A program made the translations under genes and the position numbers. The notes under the pieces were generated by a model, which was not told the origin of the DNA, did no database searches, and saw only the letters and a program-made list of their open reading frames with translations. A stretch of DNA of 13,003 nt from Patescibacteria group bacterium UBA1372 (GTDB taxonomy: Bacteria; Patescibacteriota; Microgenomatia; UBA12405): the NCBI GenBank assembly GCA_002306295.1, contig DBRI01000024.1, positions 1-13,003 of the forward strand. Reading direction: 5' to 3'. Shown in pieces: positions 7,246 through 13,003 of this stretch (its first letter is position 1; each line of letters starts with the position of its first letter).

Positions 7246-7902
7246 ATGCGACTTGATGTAGTAACTTTGTTTCCAGCTATGTTTGAATCCCCTTTTGCCG
7301 AGAGCATAGTGGGGCGGGCGGTGAAAAATAAAAAAGTTATTTTAAAATTTCATAATCTTAGGGATTGGGCATTGGACTCTTATGGAACAGTCGACGATAA
7401 ACCTTTCGGAGGCGGGGAAGGTATGGTGCTAATGATTGAACCAATAGATAGTGCTATAAAAGATATCAAGAAAAAATATTGGAAAGGCGAAAAAGGGCTT
7501 GTGATAGCCATGTCTGCCAAGGGTGAAACTTATAAACAAAGTATGGCTGAAGATTTGGGTAAAGTAAAAAACATAATAATTTTGTGTGGACATTATGAAG
7601 GTTTTGACCAAAGGATATTAGATAATTTGGTAGATAAGGTAATATCGATTGGTGACTATATATTAACCGGAGGAGAAATTCCAGCTATGGTAGTAATTGA
7701 TTCGGTTACCAGACTTATATCGGGAGTGTTGGGAAAGGATGAATCGAGCCAAAATGATAGTTTTTCCCAGAGCATTGATAGAAAAATACAGTATGCTAGA
7801 TTTACTAGACCTAGAGAATATAATGGCTGGAAAGTACCAGAAGTATTGCTATCCGGCGACCCAAAAAAAATTAAAGAATGGCAAGATAAAAACTTAAATT
7901 AA
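7246..7902 (+). CDS. trmD: tRNA (guanine-37-N1)-methyltransferase TrmD
   Basis: A SPOUT-class, SAM-dependent enzyme that methylates N1 of G37 next to the anticodon, preventing +1 frameshifting. The 218-residue product has a trefoil-knot catalytic domain with the family motifs DDKPFGGGEGMV (50-61), LCGHYEGFDQRI (113-124) and SIGDYILTGGE (134-144), then DSVTRL (152-157). Arg156 and Asp171 (in NDSF) correspond to the E. coli catalytic pair Arg154/Asp169. The C-terminal tRNA-binding domain holds FTRP (186-189) and VPEVLLSGDPKKIKEW (197-212). The ATG at 7246 has no Shine-Dalgarno sequence; an out-of-frame ATG lies 5 nt upstream. It is not in the common rpsP-rimM-trmD-rplS setting. Its 3' end overlaps that of the small membrane-protein gene by 9 bp. 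Confidence 0.97.
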   Translation: MRLDVVTLFPAMFESPFAESIVGRAVKNKKVILKFHNLRDWALDSYGTVDDKPFGGGEGMVLMIEPIDSAIKDIKKKYWKGEKGLVIAMSAKGETYKQSMAEDLGKVKNIIILCGHYEGFDQRILDNLVDKVISIGDYILTGGEIPAMVVIDSVTRLISGVLGKDESSQNDSFSQSIDRKIQYARFTRPREYNGWKVPEVLLSGDPKKIKEWQDKNLN

Positions 7903-8154
7903 AGTAGTGGTGATGAGGACTGCAGCAAACAGGGCGATTAGTAAATACTCAAGCATAATAGATAGGGACAAATCCCCTCTTCTGTAGTGATGTAGTAGGC
8001 TCCAAAAAAGATAAGAAGCACCGGTTAAATAAATTACCCGTCTTTGGGCGTGAGGGGTATAAGATAAAAATACAAAGGCAAAAGCACCTAAAAATAGAAT
8101 AAAAAATAAAAGTAAATATTCGAATGGTTTTTTCTTGATTTCGTCCGGAAACAT
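7894..8154 (-). CDS. Small hydrophobic membrane protein, unknown function
   Basis: An 86-residue protein I do not recognise. It begins MFPDEIKKKPFEY and has hydrophobic segments at about 12-31, 39-54 and 66-84, with a positively charged RR-x-I linker and HHYRRGD between them. It is probably an integral membrane protein with two or three helices. Its ATG directly abuts the TAA of the CAP-domain gene (TAA then ATG, no gap), so the two are almost certainly co-transcribed and perhaps translationally coupled. An AGGGGG about 11 nt upstream is a weak Shine-Dalgarno candidate. Its last 9 bp overlap the end of trmD on the other strand. It could be a helper of the CAP protein; this is inferred only from adjacency. 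Confidence 0.75.
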   Translation of the reverse strand: MFPDEIKKKPFEYLLLFFILFLGAFAFVFLSYTPHAQRRVIYLTGASYLFWSLLHHYRRGDLSLSIMLEYLLIALFAAVLITTTLI

Positions 8155-9033
8155 TTAGAAAATTGCCCCCTGTTTGGTAAAAAATAATAAACCTAAAATG
8201 ACTAGTAAAAAACCAACCTGACCGGTGGCCGAACCGGATAGCCGGTAATTTTTATTTTTAATAGTAACCAGACCATCTATAAACATGACTACTACCATCA
8301 GAGAGAAAATGGCACCACCAATGATTTTACTTAAAGCAAGGGGGCTTATGAGAGGCTTGGTTTGATCGATAGTATCAGCACCCCAAACCATTTGGGCAGA
8401 GGCATCTGGTAGTTCAACCTCGATAGGCTGGTATCTTGAAGCGATATCTTGTTTGGCAGGGGCTGAAGCAACAACAGGATTGCCAAAATGCTGGACAACT
8501 AAAGTAGTTTTAATCCCAGACAAAGTACCATTAACTACACCAATACCAATTTCTTTATATTTTGAATTTAAAATATTGTCCCTATGGGTGGGAGAATTCA
8601 TCCAGGCAGATATCATAGTTTCGGTGTCATAGAAATCTTTGGCTAGGTTTTCACCGGCGACTTGATATTCATAGCCAACCAGCTTGAAAAAATACCAGGG
8701 ATTGGTACCGTCAGGAGCATTGTGAGCCCAATAATTGTTGGCAAACATATGTTCGGCTTTGGCGGTAGCGGATTGAGATAGAGATGGGTTTAATTTTAGC
8801 TCAGGTAATCCATTTTTAAGTCTCTGTTCGTTGGTTTGGTTTAGGACTTTTTGAGTACTTATTTCAGATGAATAGCCCAAAACTCCGGGCTTGATTAGGG
8901 CAAATGACCTTATAAATGATTGGTTTAGGATATAAAAAGACAGAAGGATAGCCAAGAAACCTGGTTGAGCTAAATAAGCTTTATAGTTGTTTTTTGACTG
9001 AGGTATAAATAGGTTGGACAGAAACCTTGACAC
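8155..9033 (-). CDS. Membrane-anchored CAP/SCP-domain protein (YkwD-like)
   Basis: A 292-residue protein of the CAP (cysteine-rich secretory/antigen 5/PR-1) superfamily, bacterial YkwD-like branch. An N-terminal membrane segment (about 25-45) is followed by KPGVLGY (48-54) and the CAP domain (about 60-185). Family signatures are LNQTNEQRLKNGLPEL (64-79), SHxx-type HNAPDG (104-109), GENLA (127-131) and SPTHRDNIL (147-155). His104, Glu128 and His150 are the likely metal-site residues. The C-terminus adds two membrane segments (about 236-256 and 271-286). The CAP domain is presumably exposed outside the membrane; the biochemical role of bacterial CAP domains is unsettled. The start is GTG at 9033-9031: no ATG exists between it and the upstream in-frame stop. 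A promoter lies immediately upstream, and the small membrane-protein gene follows without a gap. Confidence 0.88.
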   Translation of the reverse strand: MSRFLSNLFIPQSKNNYKAYLAQPGFLAILLSFYILNQSFIRSFALIKPGVLGYSSEISTQKVLNQTNEQRLKNGLPELKLNPSLSQSATAKAEHMFANNYWAHNAPDGTNPWYFFKLVGYEYQVAGENLAKDFYDTETMISAWMNSPTHRDNILNSKYKEIGIGVVNGTLSGIKTTLVVQHFGNPVVASAPAKQDIASRYQPIEVELPDASAQMVWGADTIDQTKPLISPLALSKIIGGAIFSLMVVVMFIDGLVTIKNKNYRLSGSATGQVGFLLVILGLLFFTKQGAIF

Positions 9034-9039
9034 AAATTC

Positions 9040-9068
9040 AGTATAGATAAAAAAAGAGAAATTGAGAA
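9040..9068 (-). promoter_or_regulatory. Promoter of the CAP-domain gene (TTCTCA-17-TATACT)
   Basis: On the minus strand, -35 TTCTCA (9068-9063, 4 of 6), a 17-nt spacer and -10 TATACT (9045-9040, 5 of 6). Only 6 nt separate the -10 from the GTG start, so transcription would start at or beside the start codon: a leaderless mRNA with a GTG start. Confidence 0.5.
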
Positions 9069-9081
9069 GAGGGTGAAAAAA

Positions 9082-9363
9082 TTAGAGACTACTTTTTACA
9101 ACACAAAGTCTAGGAACAGTACTTCTTGGCTTACACAGTAAACCATCAATTGTTAAACTACCCGTATTGATAGGTACTTCCATTGGATAACAGTTAACTC
9201 TGGCCTGGCAAACTTGGCATAGTTTACTCATAATAATAGATGGATCCTCACCCGTGACAACGATCAGTCTAGCTGTTCTGAGATCTGCGCTTTTATCAAA
9301 TTTGAAAACGTTTCCATTATATGATGGATCTATTGCATGAACTTCAATATTCTTTTTTGGCAT
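9082..9363 (-). CDS. Small cysteine-rich protein, unknown family, copy 1
   Basis: A 93-residue protein I do not recognise, with no signal peptide or membrane segment, so probably cytosolic. It has C49-x2-C52, C58-Y59-P60, C77 and C87. The arrangement of a CxxC pair, a middle [CY]-Y, then C-x9-C is shared with the next two genes, as is the stretch VVTGED (35-40) shortly before the CxxC. This suggests divergent tandem paralogs. Four conserved cysteines could bind zinc or form a redox pair; neither can be decided from sequence. It is the shortest of the three. The gene lies 48 bp before the CAP gene and 40 bp after copy 2, with its own promoter-like sequence in that gap. Confidence 0.7.
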   Translation of the reverse strand: MPKKNIEVHAIDPSYNGNVFKFDKSADLRTARLIVVTGEDPSIIMSKLCQVCQARVNCYPMEVPINTGSLTIDGLLCKPRSTVPRLCVVKSSL

Positions 9364-9369
9364 GGGGAT

Positions 9370-9398
9370 ATATTAATATAAATTGACCGAAAATTCAA
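9370..9398 (-). promoter_or_regulatory. Promoter of small Cys protein copy 1 (TTGAAT-17-TAATAT)
   Basis: On the minus strand, -35 TTGAAT (9398-9393, 4 of 6), a 17-nt spacer and -10 TAATAT (9375-9370, 4 of 6), 6 nt before the ATG. The layout closely parallels the promoter of copy 2. Confidence 0.4.
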
Positions 9399-9403
9399 GA
9401 CAA

Positions 9404-9724
9404 TTATGAATTATAATGTTCGTTAAGAAAATCATCTTTAAATATTTCATTTATTGACTGATCTACTGCAACTCTAAAGCAAAAACTTAAATCTTCGGGT
9501 ACATCACAGACCAAAACTTCTGATGCTATTCCGCCTAAATAACATCTATGAGGCCCATCACAAGTTTCATTGACAACAGATTGCAAAATACATACTGGAC
9601 AGAGAAATCTTTTGATTCCTTCTATGTCACCAGTTACAAGAAGTTCATCTGAATTCCGTGAAGTTTCTGTGACTGGAAGTATTATTATTCTTCCTAAGAT
9701 ATCAGATTCTTTTTGCCTCGACAT
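9404..9724 (-). CDS. Small cysteine-rich protein, unknown family, copy 2
   Basis: A 106-residue, probably cytosolic protein that I do not recognise. It has the CPVC pair (C42, C45), C55, C61-Y62-L63, C73 and C82, giving the same order as its neighbours: C-x2-C, [CY]-Y, then C-x8-C. LLVTGD (28-33) before the CxxC matches VVTGED of copy 1. After the last cysteine it carries an acidic, Asn/Glu-rich tail of about 24 residues that copy 1 lacks. The start ATG at 9724 is supported by a good promoter 6 nt upstream. Spacing is 42 bp to copy 3 and 40 bp to copy 1. The function is unknown; structural zinc binding is one possibility. Confidence 0.7.
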   Translation of the reverse strand: MSRQKESDILGRIIILPVTETSRNSDELLVTGDIEGIKRFLCPVCILQSVVNETCDGPHRCYLGGIASEVLVCDVPEDLSFCFRVAVDQSINEIFKDDFLNEHYNS

Positions 9725-9730
9725 ACGGGT

Positions 9731-9759
9731 ATGTTAAAGTAATTTTCTGGAATTATCAA
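9731..9759 (-). promoter_or_regulatory. Promoter of small Cys protein copy 2 (TTGATA-17-TAACAT)
   Basis: On the minus strand, -35 TTGATA (9759-9754, 5 of 6), a 17-nt spacer and -10 TAACAT (9736-9731, 4 of 6), 6 nt before the ATG at 9724. This predicts a leaderless transcript and independent expression of this gene despite the tight tandem arrangement. Confidence 0.5.
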
Positions 9760-9766
9760 GAATTAC

Positions 9767-10093
9767 TTAACCGTGCATAATTTGACAGACGTTGGTACAT
9801 TTTCTGACTCGTCTTTCAAGTGGCTGACAACGAAGAAAAAGTATACTGTGATTTATATCTGTTGGATTAGGATAATAACCGAATTCTCGTCCGTCTATAT
9901 AAGGATTGGCTGGACAGTTTTTGCAAATATCAAAAATTATAGAATATAAATCTCTGGCTCTAATCGTACCGTTATCTAGGCAAACAAAAACATATGATGA
10001 ATTATTAGGATTTGAATCTAGACTGGGGACAAAAAATTGATCTGTTCTACTTTCAGGTTTTAATATTTCTGAACCATATACCCTACATGACAT
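9767..10093 (-). CDS. Small cysteine-rich protein, unknown family, copy 3
   Basis: A 108-residue protein, not recognised, with no signal peptide. Cysteines are C3, C38, C57-x2-C60, C89, C99 and C103. The core CxxC, then Y73-Y74-P75 (where copies 1 and 2 have C-Y-[PL]), then C89-x9-C99 aligns with the other two, so it is the third divergent paralog; the middle cysteine is replaced by Tyr. Its basic stretch RRVRKC (94-99) is unlike the others. The ATG at 10093 overlaps the 3' end of the lamin-tail gene by 11 bp, so it may be co-transcribed with the surface-protein genes; I see no convincing promoter of its own. Function unknown. Confidence 0.65.
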   Translation of the reverse strand: MSCRVYGSEILKPESRTDQFFVPSLDSNPNNSSYVFVCLDNGTIRARDLYSIIFDICKNCPANPYIDGREFGYYPNPTDINHSILFLRCQPLERRVRKCTNVCQIMHG

Positions 10094-11717
10094 TGTTTTT
10101 AAAATTAAAAATTAATTTGGGTAGTATAAATGAAATAATATTGCCTATAAAGTAGAAGTGGCAGAGAAAGGAAATGCGGCAGCAAAATTTTTGAAGCAAA
10201 AAATAATCAATTATAAAAGCAGTCAGAGATAACAAAAAAGGTAAAAATAAATTGGTGTGAGGATTTTTAAGAAAGATGAGACTATTTAGAATAAAAGCTA
10301 ATATAAAAAGAATGGGGATATAGAGAGTTTGGCAAGTTGTGTCTGTATCTCCAAGGATATCAGAAAGATGAAGATCTTCTTCAAGTGTAGTTTGATTAAT
10401 TTGAGAATTATCGGTGGTTTCTCCTAGGACTTCTGGTTGAAAACCCGAGGGTGGCTCGGTTTCAACTATGGGGATATTTGAGCCAGTATTGATACAAACA
10501 GTTTGTGAAGCGTCCCCAGGCATACAGCCATTTTGAGCTCTGACATAAAAACAATATTGAGCTCCCGGAGTCAGGCCACCAACTGTATAGCTAGTTGATA
10601 GGCCAATATTGGGATTACCGTAGAGGATATTGTCGGCCGAAGGACCGTAAGCAATTAGATATGAAGTAAGGGGAGGTGAGACTGGATCCCAAGAGAGAGT
10701 GGCGGTGTTGATGTCTGAAGTTATAGATAAGCCTGTAGGGGTGGCGGGTTTGGGGTCGGTACATGCCGTGGGGGGTGAAGAAGATGGAGCAGAAACTGAA
10801 ATTGAAGATGAAACAGCGGCAACACCGGGACATGGATCGTTGGCACAACCTTTAGTAATTGAAGTTTGACACCAAAGACCATCGGTCTGTTTGGACCAAG
10901 ATTTAGTAGTAGAACTGCCCGAATAGCTGACAGATTCAATGGTTGTACCAATATCACTTATTAAAACTACGTAATCAGTGCCGTTATCATTTAGATAACC
11001 TTTGGCAAAATTTATAACAAAGAATGATTTAGCTGGAATTGAGGCATCAAAAACTTTTGGTGGATTTTTATTGGTTGGATCATCTTTGATTCTCCACTTA
11101 GTTAGATTAACTGGAAATGAGTTGTTGTTATATATTTCCACCCATTCATCCCCTTCTGGGGTCTGAGGCATAAATTCTGATAAATAAACACCTGAAGTTG
11201 GATTGGTAACAGAAGGCTGCCAAGTAGGATTATCGGCGCAAATAAAATTTAAATTAATATCAAAATTGGCCGATAAATTTTGGTAATCGTTTCCGGCAGA
11301 GACGGGAAAAGAGATAGTCCAGAAAAAGTTTTTAGTAGAACCTATGTCTACTTGGCCAAGGTCTAGATTGGTAAAAATAAGAGGGCCGGAATATAAAAGG
11401 GAAGAATTACTTACAATTGATAAATTTAACCTGTCTGTACCCTCCAGAAGTAAACTATCGCCAGAGTTTTTGATAGTTTCGGCCTTTAAAAAACAGGGAT
11501 TGTCAGTATCTTGATTTTCAACTGTTATTAAATGTGGAGGGTTGGTTAAGAAACCAGGTAAAATATTTTGATAACTAAATAAGGGTAAGTCTGCCGACTT
11601 AGTACAAGTCAAATTGATGGGAGTAGAAGAAGCGTCGTTGGGACAGGTGACAGTGATGTCGGTAGCAAAAGCAGGTCTAGTGAAGAGAAACCAGAATGAA
11701 AGTAGAAAAAAAATCAT
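10083..11717 (-). CDS. Surface protein: camelysin-like N-domain, lamin-tail and fibronectin III domains, C-terminal membrane segments
   Basis: A 544-residue exported protein. Residues 1-18 are a signal peptide ending AFA before Thr19. Residues 20-160 form a beta-rich domain whose end, VSAGNDYQNLSANFD (139-153), resembles the closing motif of TasA/camelysin-type proteins. A lamin-tail domain follows (about 176-290; YLSEFMPQTPEGDEWVEIYN at 178-197). Then come a Ser/Pro linker (298-322), a fibronectin type III domain (about 323-411; ATLSWDP and GLTPGAQYCFYVRA) and an acidic stretch with QPEVLGE (427-433). Three hydrophobic segments close the protein (about 465-483, 489-508, 513-535). Its ATG overlaps the peptidase stop as ATGA, implying coupled translation. 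The likely role is a membrane-anchored surface adhesin or scaffold; the partner is unknown. Confidence 0.82.
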   Translation of the reverse strand: MIFFLLSFWFLFTRPAFATDITVTCPNDASSTPINLTCTKSADLPLFSYQNILPGFLTNPPHLITVENQDTDNPCFLKAETIKNSGDSLLLEGTDRLNLSIVSNSSLLYSGPLIFTNLDLGQVDIGSTKNFFWTISFPVSAGNDYQNLSANFDINLNFICADNPTWQPSVTNPTSGVYLSEFMPQTPEGDEWVEIYNNNSFPVNLTKWRIKDDPTNKNPPKVFDASIPAKSFFVINFAKGYLNDNGTDYVVLISDIGTTIESVSYSGSSTTKSWSKQTDGLWCQTSITKGCANDPCPGVAAVSSSISVSAPSSSPPTACTDPKPATPTGLSITSDINTATLSWDPVSPPLTSYLIAYGPSADNILYGNPNIGLSTSYTVGGLTPGAQYCFYVRAQNGCMPGDASQTVCINTGSNIPIVETEPPSGFQPEVLGETTDNSQINQTTLEEDLHLSDILGDTDTTCQTLYIPILFILAFILNSLIFLKNPHTNLFLPFLLSLTAFIIDYFLLQKFCCRISFLCHFYFIGNIISFILPKLIFNFKNNVM

Positions 11718-12844
11718 AGGTTTTCTACTTTCATTATACTTACTGGTCGATTATTTACTAGTCCTGTCAGATAAATTGTAATAGCGTTATTGTCAATAAT
11801 GTCAGGTAAACAAACCTCACCAAAACTGGTGCAAGTGCCTAAAAAGTGGGTTGCTTGGTATTGATATGAAGGTGTCAAAACTTTATCTGGTAGGATTTTA
11901 CCAGCAATGCCTTTTTGAATTTTGGCTGAATAGTAGGTAATTTCGTACTCTAAATAGTCCAAATAGTGATTACCAAAATTAACAGGTATGTTATTAAAAT
12001 TTATAGATAGCTCATTACTAGATCTTTTAAAAGAAGTGTCAATAGTAATTGGATTGGCTGTGGGTTCTTCAATTGAAAATTGATTAGTAAATAAACTGTC
12101 ACTTGGTATTAAAGAATCAAGGTTGAAACCGGTTGGGGAAAAAGCAGGATCTACAATTAAATCATCTGCCCAAATCCCAGCGGAAAAAGTATTACCGGAA
12201 ATAGTGGCCTGAGACGAAAAATAAGCATTGGTGAACATACTTTTGTGAGATAAAAATAATAAAGACAAAATTAATAGTAAGGTTTTGAGTTTATCTTTTG
12301 ACTTGAGTTTGGAATTTTTTTTATTTTTAATAATGGCAACTATTTCTCCTTTAATTTTTAAAAGCTCACCGTAAATAATGATAGTGGCCGGAATGACGAT
12401 CATGATAATAAAACCGGTTTGAGTTTTGGCAAAACCGACAGGAAAACCTAAATACGGGAGTGTCAAGATGACTTTGCCAATAACCATATCTTTTGGTCTT
12501 GGGTCCATATCAGGCGACTGGTTGGCGTCGCCTTTGGTAACATATGAAATATTGCCATCATCGGTATTGATGTCAGTAATTCTATGAGTGACGGTAGTAG
12601 CTGGATTTTTAATATCTGAATTAGTATCTAATTTGGCAGTGATAATATCACTGACCTGATAATCTGATTGGGGTTTGACAAAAACAAGACTACCAGTTTT
12701 GATAGCTGGCTCCATAGAACCGGATTGGACTACAAAAGTACGAAGACCTTGAGGAATTCCTAAAACAGACATAGCTGAAAGACCAGCAACGACTACTACT
12801 ATTGTTAACACCAACCAATATATTAGTTTTATTATCTTTTTCAT
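11714..12844 (-). CDS. SipW-type signal peptidase I fused to a SipW-cognate signal peptide and secreted-like domain
   Basis: A 376-residue membrane protein. Residues 1-165 are an S26B (SipW/ER-type) signal peptidase: first membrane segment 4-29, catalytic Ser43 in QSGSMEP (40-46), His87 in TVTHRI (84-89) replacing the usual Lys, the TKGDAN-x-SPD box (103-111), and a second membrane segment (about 143-160). A Lys-rich linker (173-187) precedes a hydrophobic segment (188-199) and then YFSSQATISGNTFSAG (208-223), the hallmark of the signal peptides that SipW cleaves on TasA/camelysin-type proteins. The last ~150 residues are extracytoplasmic-like. Enzyme and apparent substrate are therefore one chain. 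A classic SipW is roughly 190 residues. It follows a camelysin-like gene and overlaps the next gene by four bases (ATGA). Confidence 0.88.
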   Translation of the reverse strand: MKKIIKLIYWLVLTIVVVVAGLSAMSVLGIPQGLRTFVVQSGSMEPAIKTGSLVFVKPQSDYQVSDIITAKLDTNSDIKNPATTVTHRITDINTDDGNISYVTKGDANQSPDMDPRPKDMVIGKVILTLPYLGFPVGFAKTQTGFIIMIVIPATIIIYGELLKIKGEIVAIIKNKKNSKLKSKDKLKTLLLILSLLFLSHKSMFTNAYFSSQATISGNTFSAGIWADDLIVDPAFSPTGFNLDSLIPSDSLFTNQFSIEEPTANPITIDTSFKRSSNELSINFNNIPVNFGNHYLDYLEYEITYYSAKIQKGIAGKILPDKVLTPSYQYQATHFLGTCTSFGEVCLPDIIDNNAITIYLTGLVNNRPVSIMKVENL

Positions 12845-12864
12845 ATTTTTTAAATTGACTTATT

Positions 12865-12894
12865 AAGTTGCACAAGTTTTCTTATGCAACTTGT
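12865..12894 (-). promoter_or_regulatory. Two mutually exclusive hairpins before the signal peptidase gene
   Basis: Stem A pairs AAGTTGCA (12865-12872) with TGCAACTT (12885-12892), 8 bp with a 12-nt loop. Stem B pairs ACAAGTT (12872-12878) with AACTTGT (12888-12894), 7 bp with a 9-nt loop. The stems share bases, so only one can form. Neither is followed by a U-run on the minus strand, so a normal intrinsic terminator is unlikely. It lies in the 61-bp gap between the camelysin-like gene and the peptidase gene and could adjust their ratio by RNA processing or stalling. Confidence 0.45.
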
Positions 12895-12905
12895 AAGACA
12901 ACTTT

Positions 12906-13003
12906 TTAGTCTGTCGGAACTATGCTTTCAGCTACAAAAACTTCATCCCAAGTACACTCGGTATTCTGATATGAATTTCCGGCACTCGGATCTAGTTGTG
13001 CTT
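12906..13003 (-). CDS. C-terminal end of a camelysin/TasA-like secreted protein (5' part outside window)
   Basis: One minus-strand frame is open from the window edge to TAA at 12908-12906, giving the last 31 residues; the other two frames close early. The visible end contains SAGNSYQNTECTWDEVFVAE. The SAGN-[SD]-YQN core recurs in the N-domain of the lamin-tail protein two genes downstream. Camelysin/TasA-type proteins that depend on SipW typically end with an AGN-x-YQ stretch followed by a short aromatic strand. Being directly upstream of a SipW-type peptidase, which is how such substrates are usually encoded, supports the call. Only the tail is visible, so the assignment is inferred. Confidence 0.55.
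   Translation of the reverse strand, partial: AQLDPSAGNSYQNTECTWDEVFVAESIVPTD

Noticed and set aside
7697..7897. 66-codon plus-strand frame overlapping trmD
   Set aside because: It is a +1 shadow of trmD; the trmD frame is intact to its normal C-terminus, so no frameshift is implied.
10094..10130. Possible separate promoter for Cys protein copy 3
   Set aside because: The DNA is a run of A and T with no hexamer better than 3 of 6 at a suitable distance; co-transcription with the lamin-tail gene is simpler.
10615..10957. Two minus-strand frames of 77-78 codons
   Set aside because: They are alternative frames inside the Ser/Pro linker and Fn3 region of the lamin-tail gene; their Pro, Phe and Ser richness reflects the linker composition.
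12690..12875. 61-codon minus-strand frame at the start of the peptidase gene
   Set aside because: It is an out-of-frame shadow; the overlapping frame carries the SGSMEP catalytic motif and the first membrane segment.

Overview
The window is AT-rich, densely packed bacterial DNA. UGA is used as a normal stop (the signal peptidase gene ends in TGA), so recoded groups such as Gracilibacteria are unlikely. The gene style suggests a Patescibacteria/CPR genome, probably of the Microgenomates type: a GT2-GtrA fusion, a SipW/camelysin-like export locus, lamin-tail surface proteins, recurrent P-x-V-L-G motifs beside membrane segments, and almost no Shine-Dalgarno sequences. This placement is inference; no marker tree was possible.

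Left part (1-5242): era (minus, cut by the window edge) and lon (plus) diverge from a 78-bp intergenic region. That region holds a strong lon promoter overlapped by a degenerate CIRCE (HrcA operator) sequence. lon converges on argS (minus). Upstream of argS, about 245 bp without genes holds three different palindromic repeats in a row.

Middle (5243-8154): a divergent thymidylate-kinase-like gene is followed by a polyprenol-phosphate glycosyltransferase/GtrA flippase fusion, both minus. trmD (plus) diverges from the kinase gene and its 3' end overlaps that of a small membrane-protein gene.

Right part (7894-13003, all minus) looks like a cell-surface module. In transcription order it runs: the tail of a camelysin/TasA-like protein; a SipW-type signal peptidase fused to its own SipW-cognate signal peptide and a secreted-looking domain; a large surface protein (camelysin-like N-domain, lamin-tail domain, fibronectin III domain, three C-terminal membrane segments), coupled to the peptidase by an ATGA overlap; three small cysteine-rich proteins that look like tandem divergent paralogs; a membrane-anchored CAP/SCP protein; and a small membrane protein.

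The most notable observations are the peptidase-substrate fusion within a camelysin-like locus, the unrecognised cysteine-rich triplet in which at least two members carry their own promoter, the CIRCE-like site on lon, and -10 boxes placed 5-9 nt before start codons, which implies largely leaderless mRNAs. No tRNA, rRNA, CRISPR array, transposase or insertion sequence was seen.
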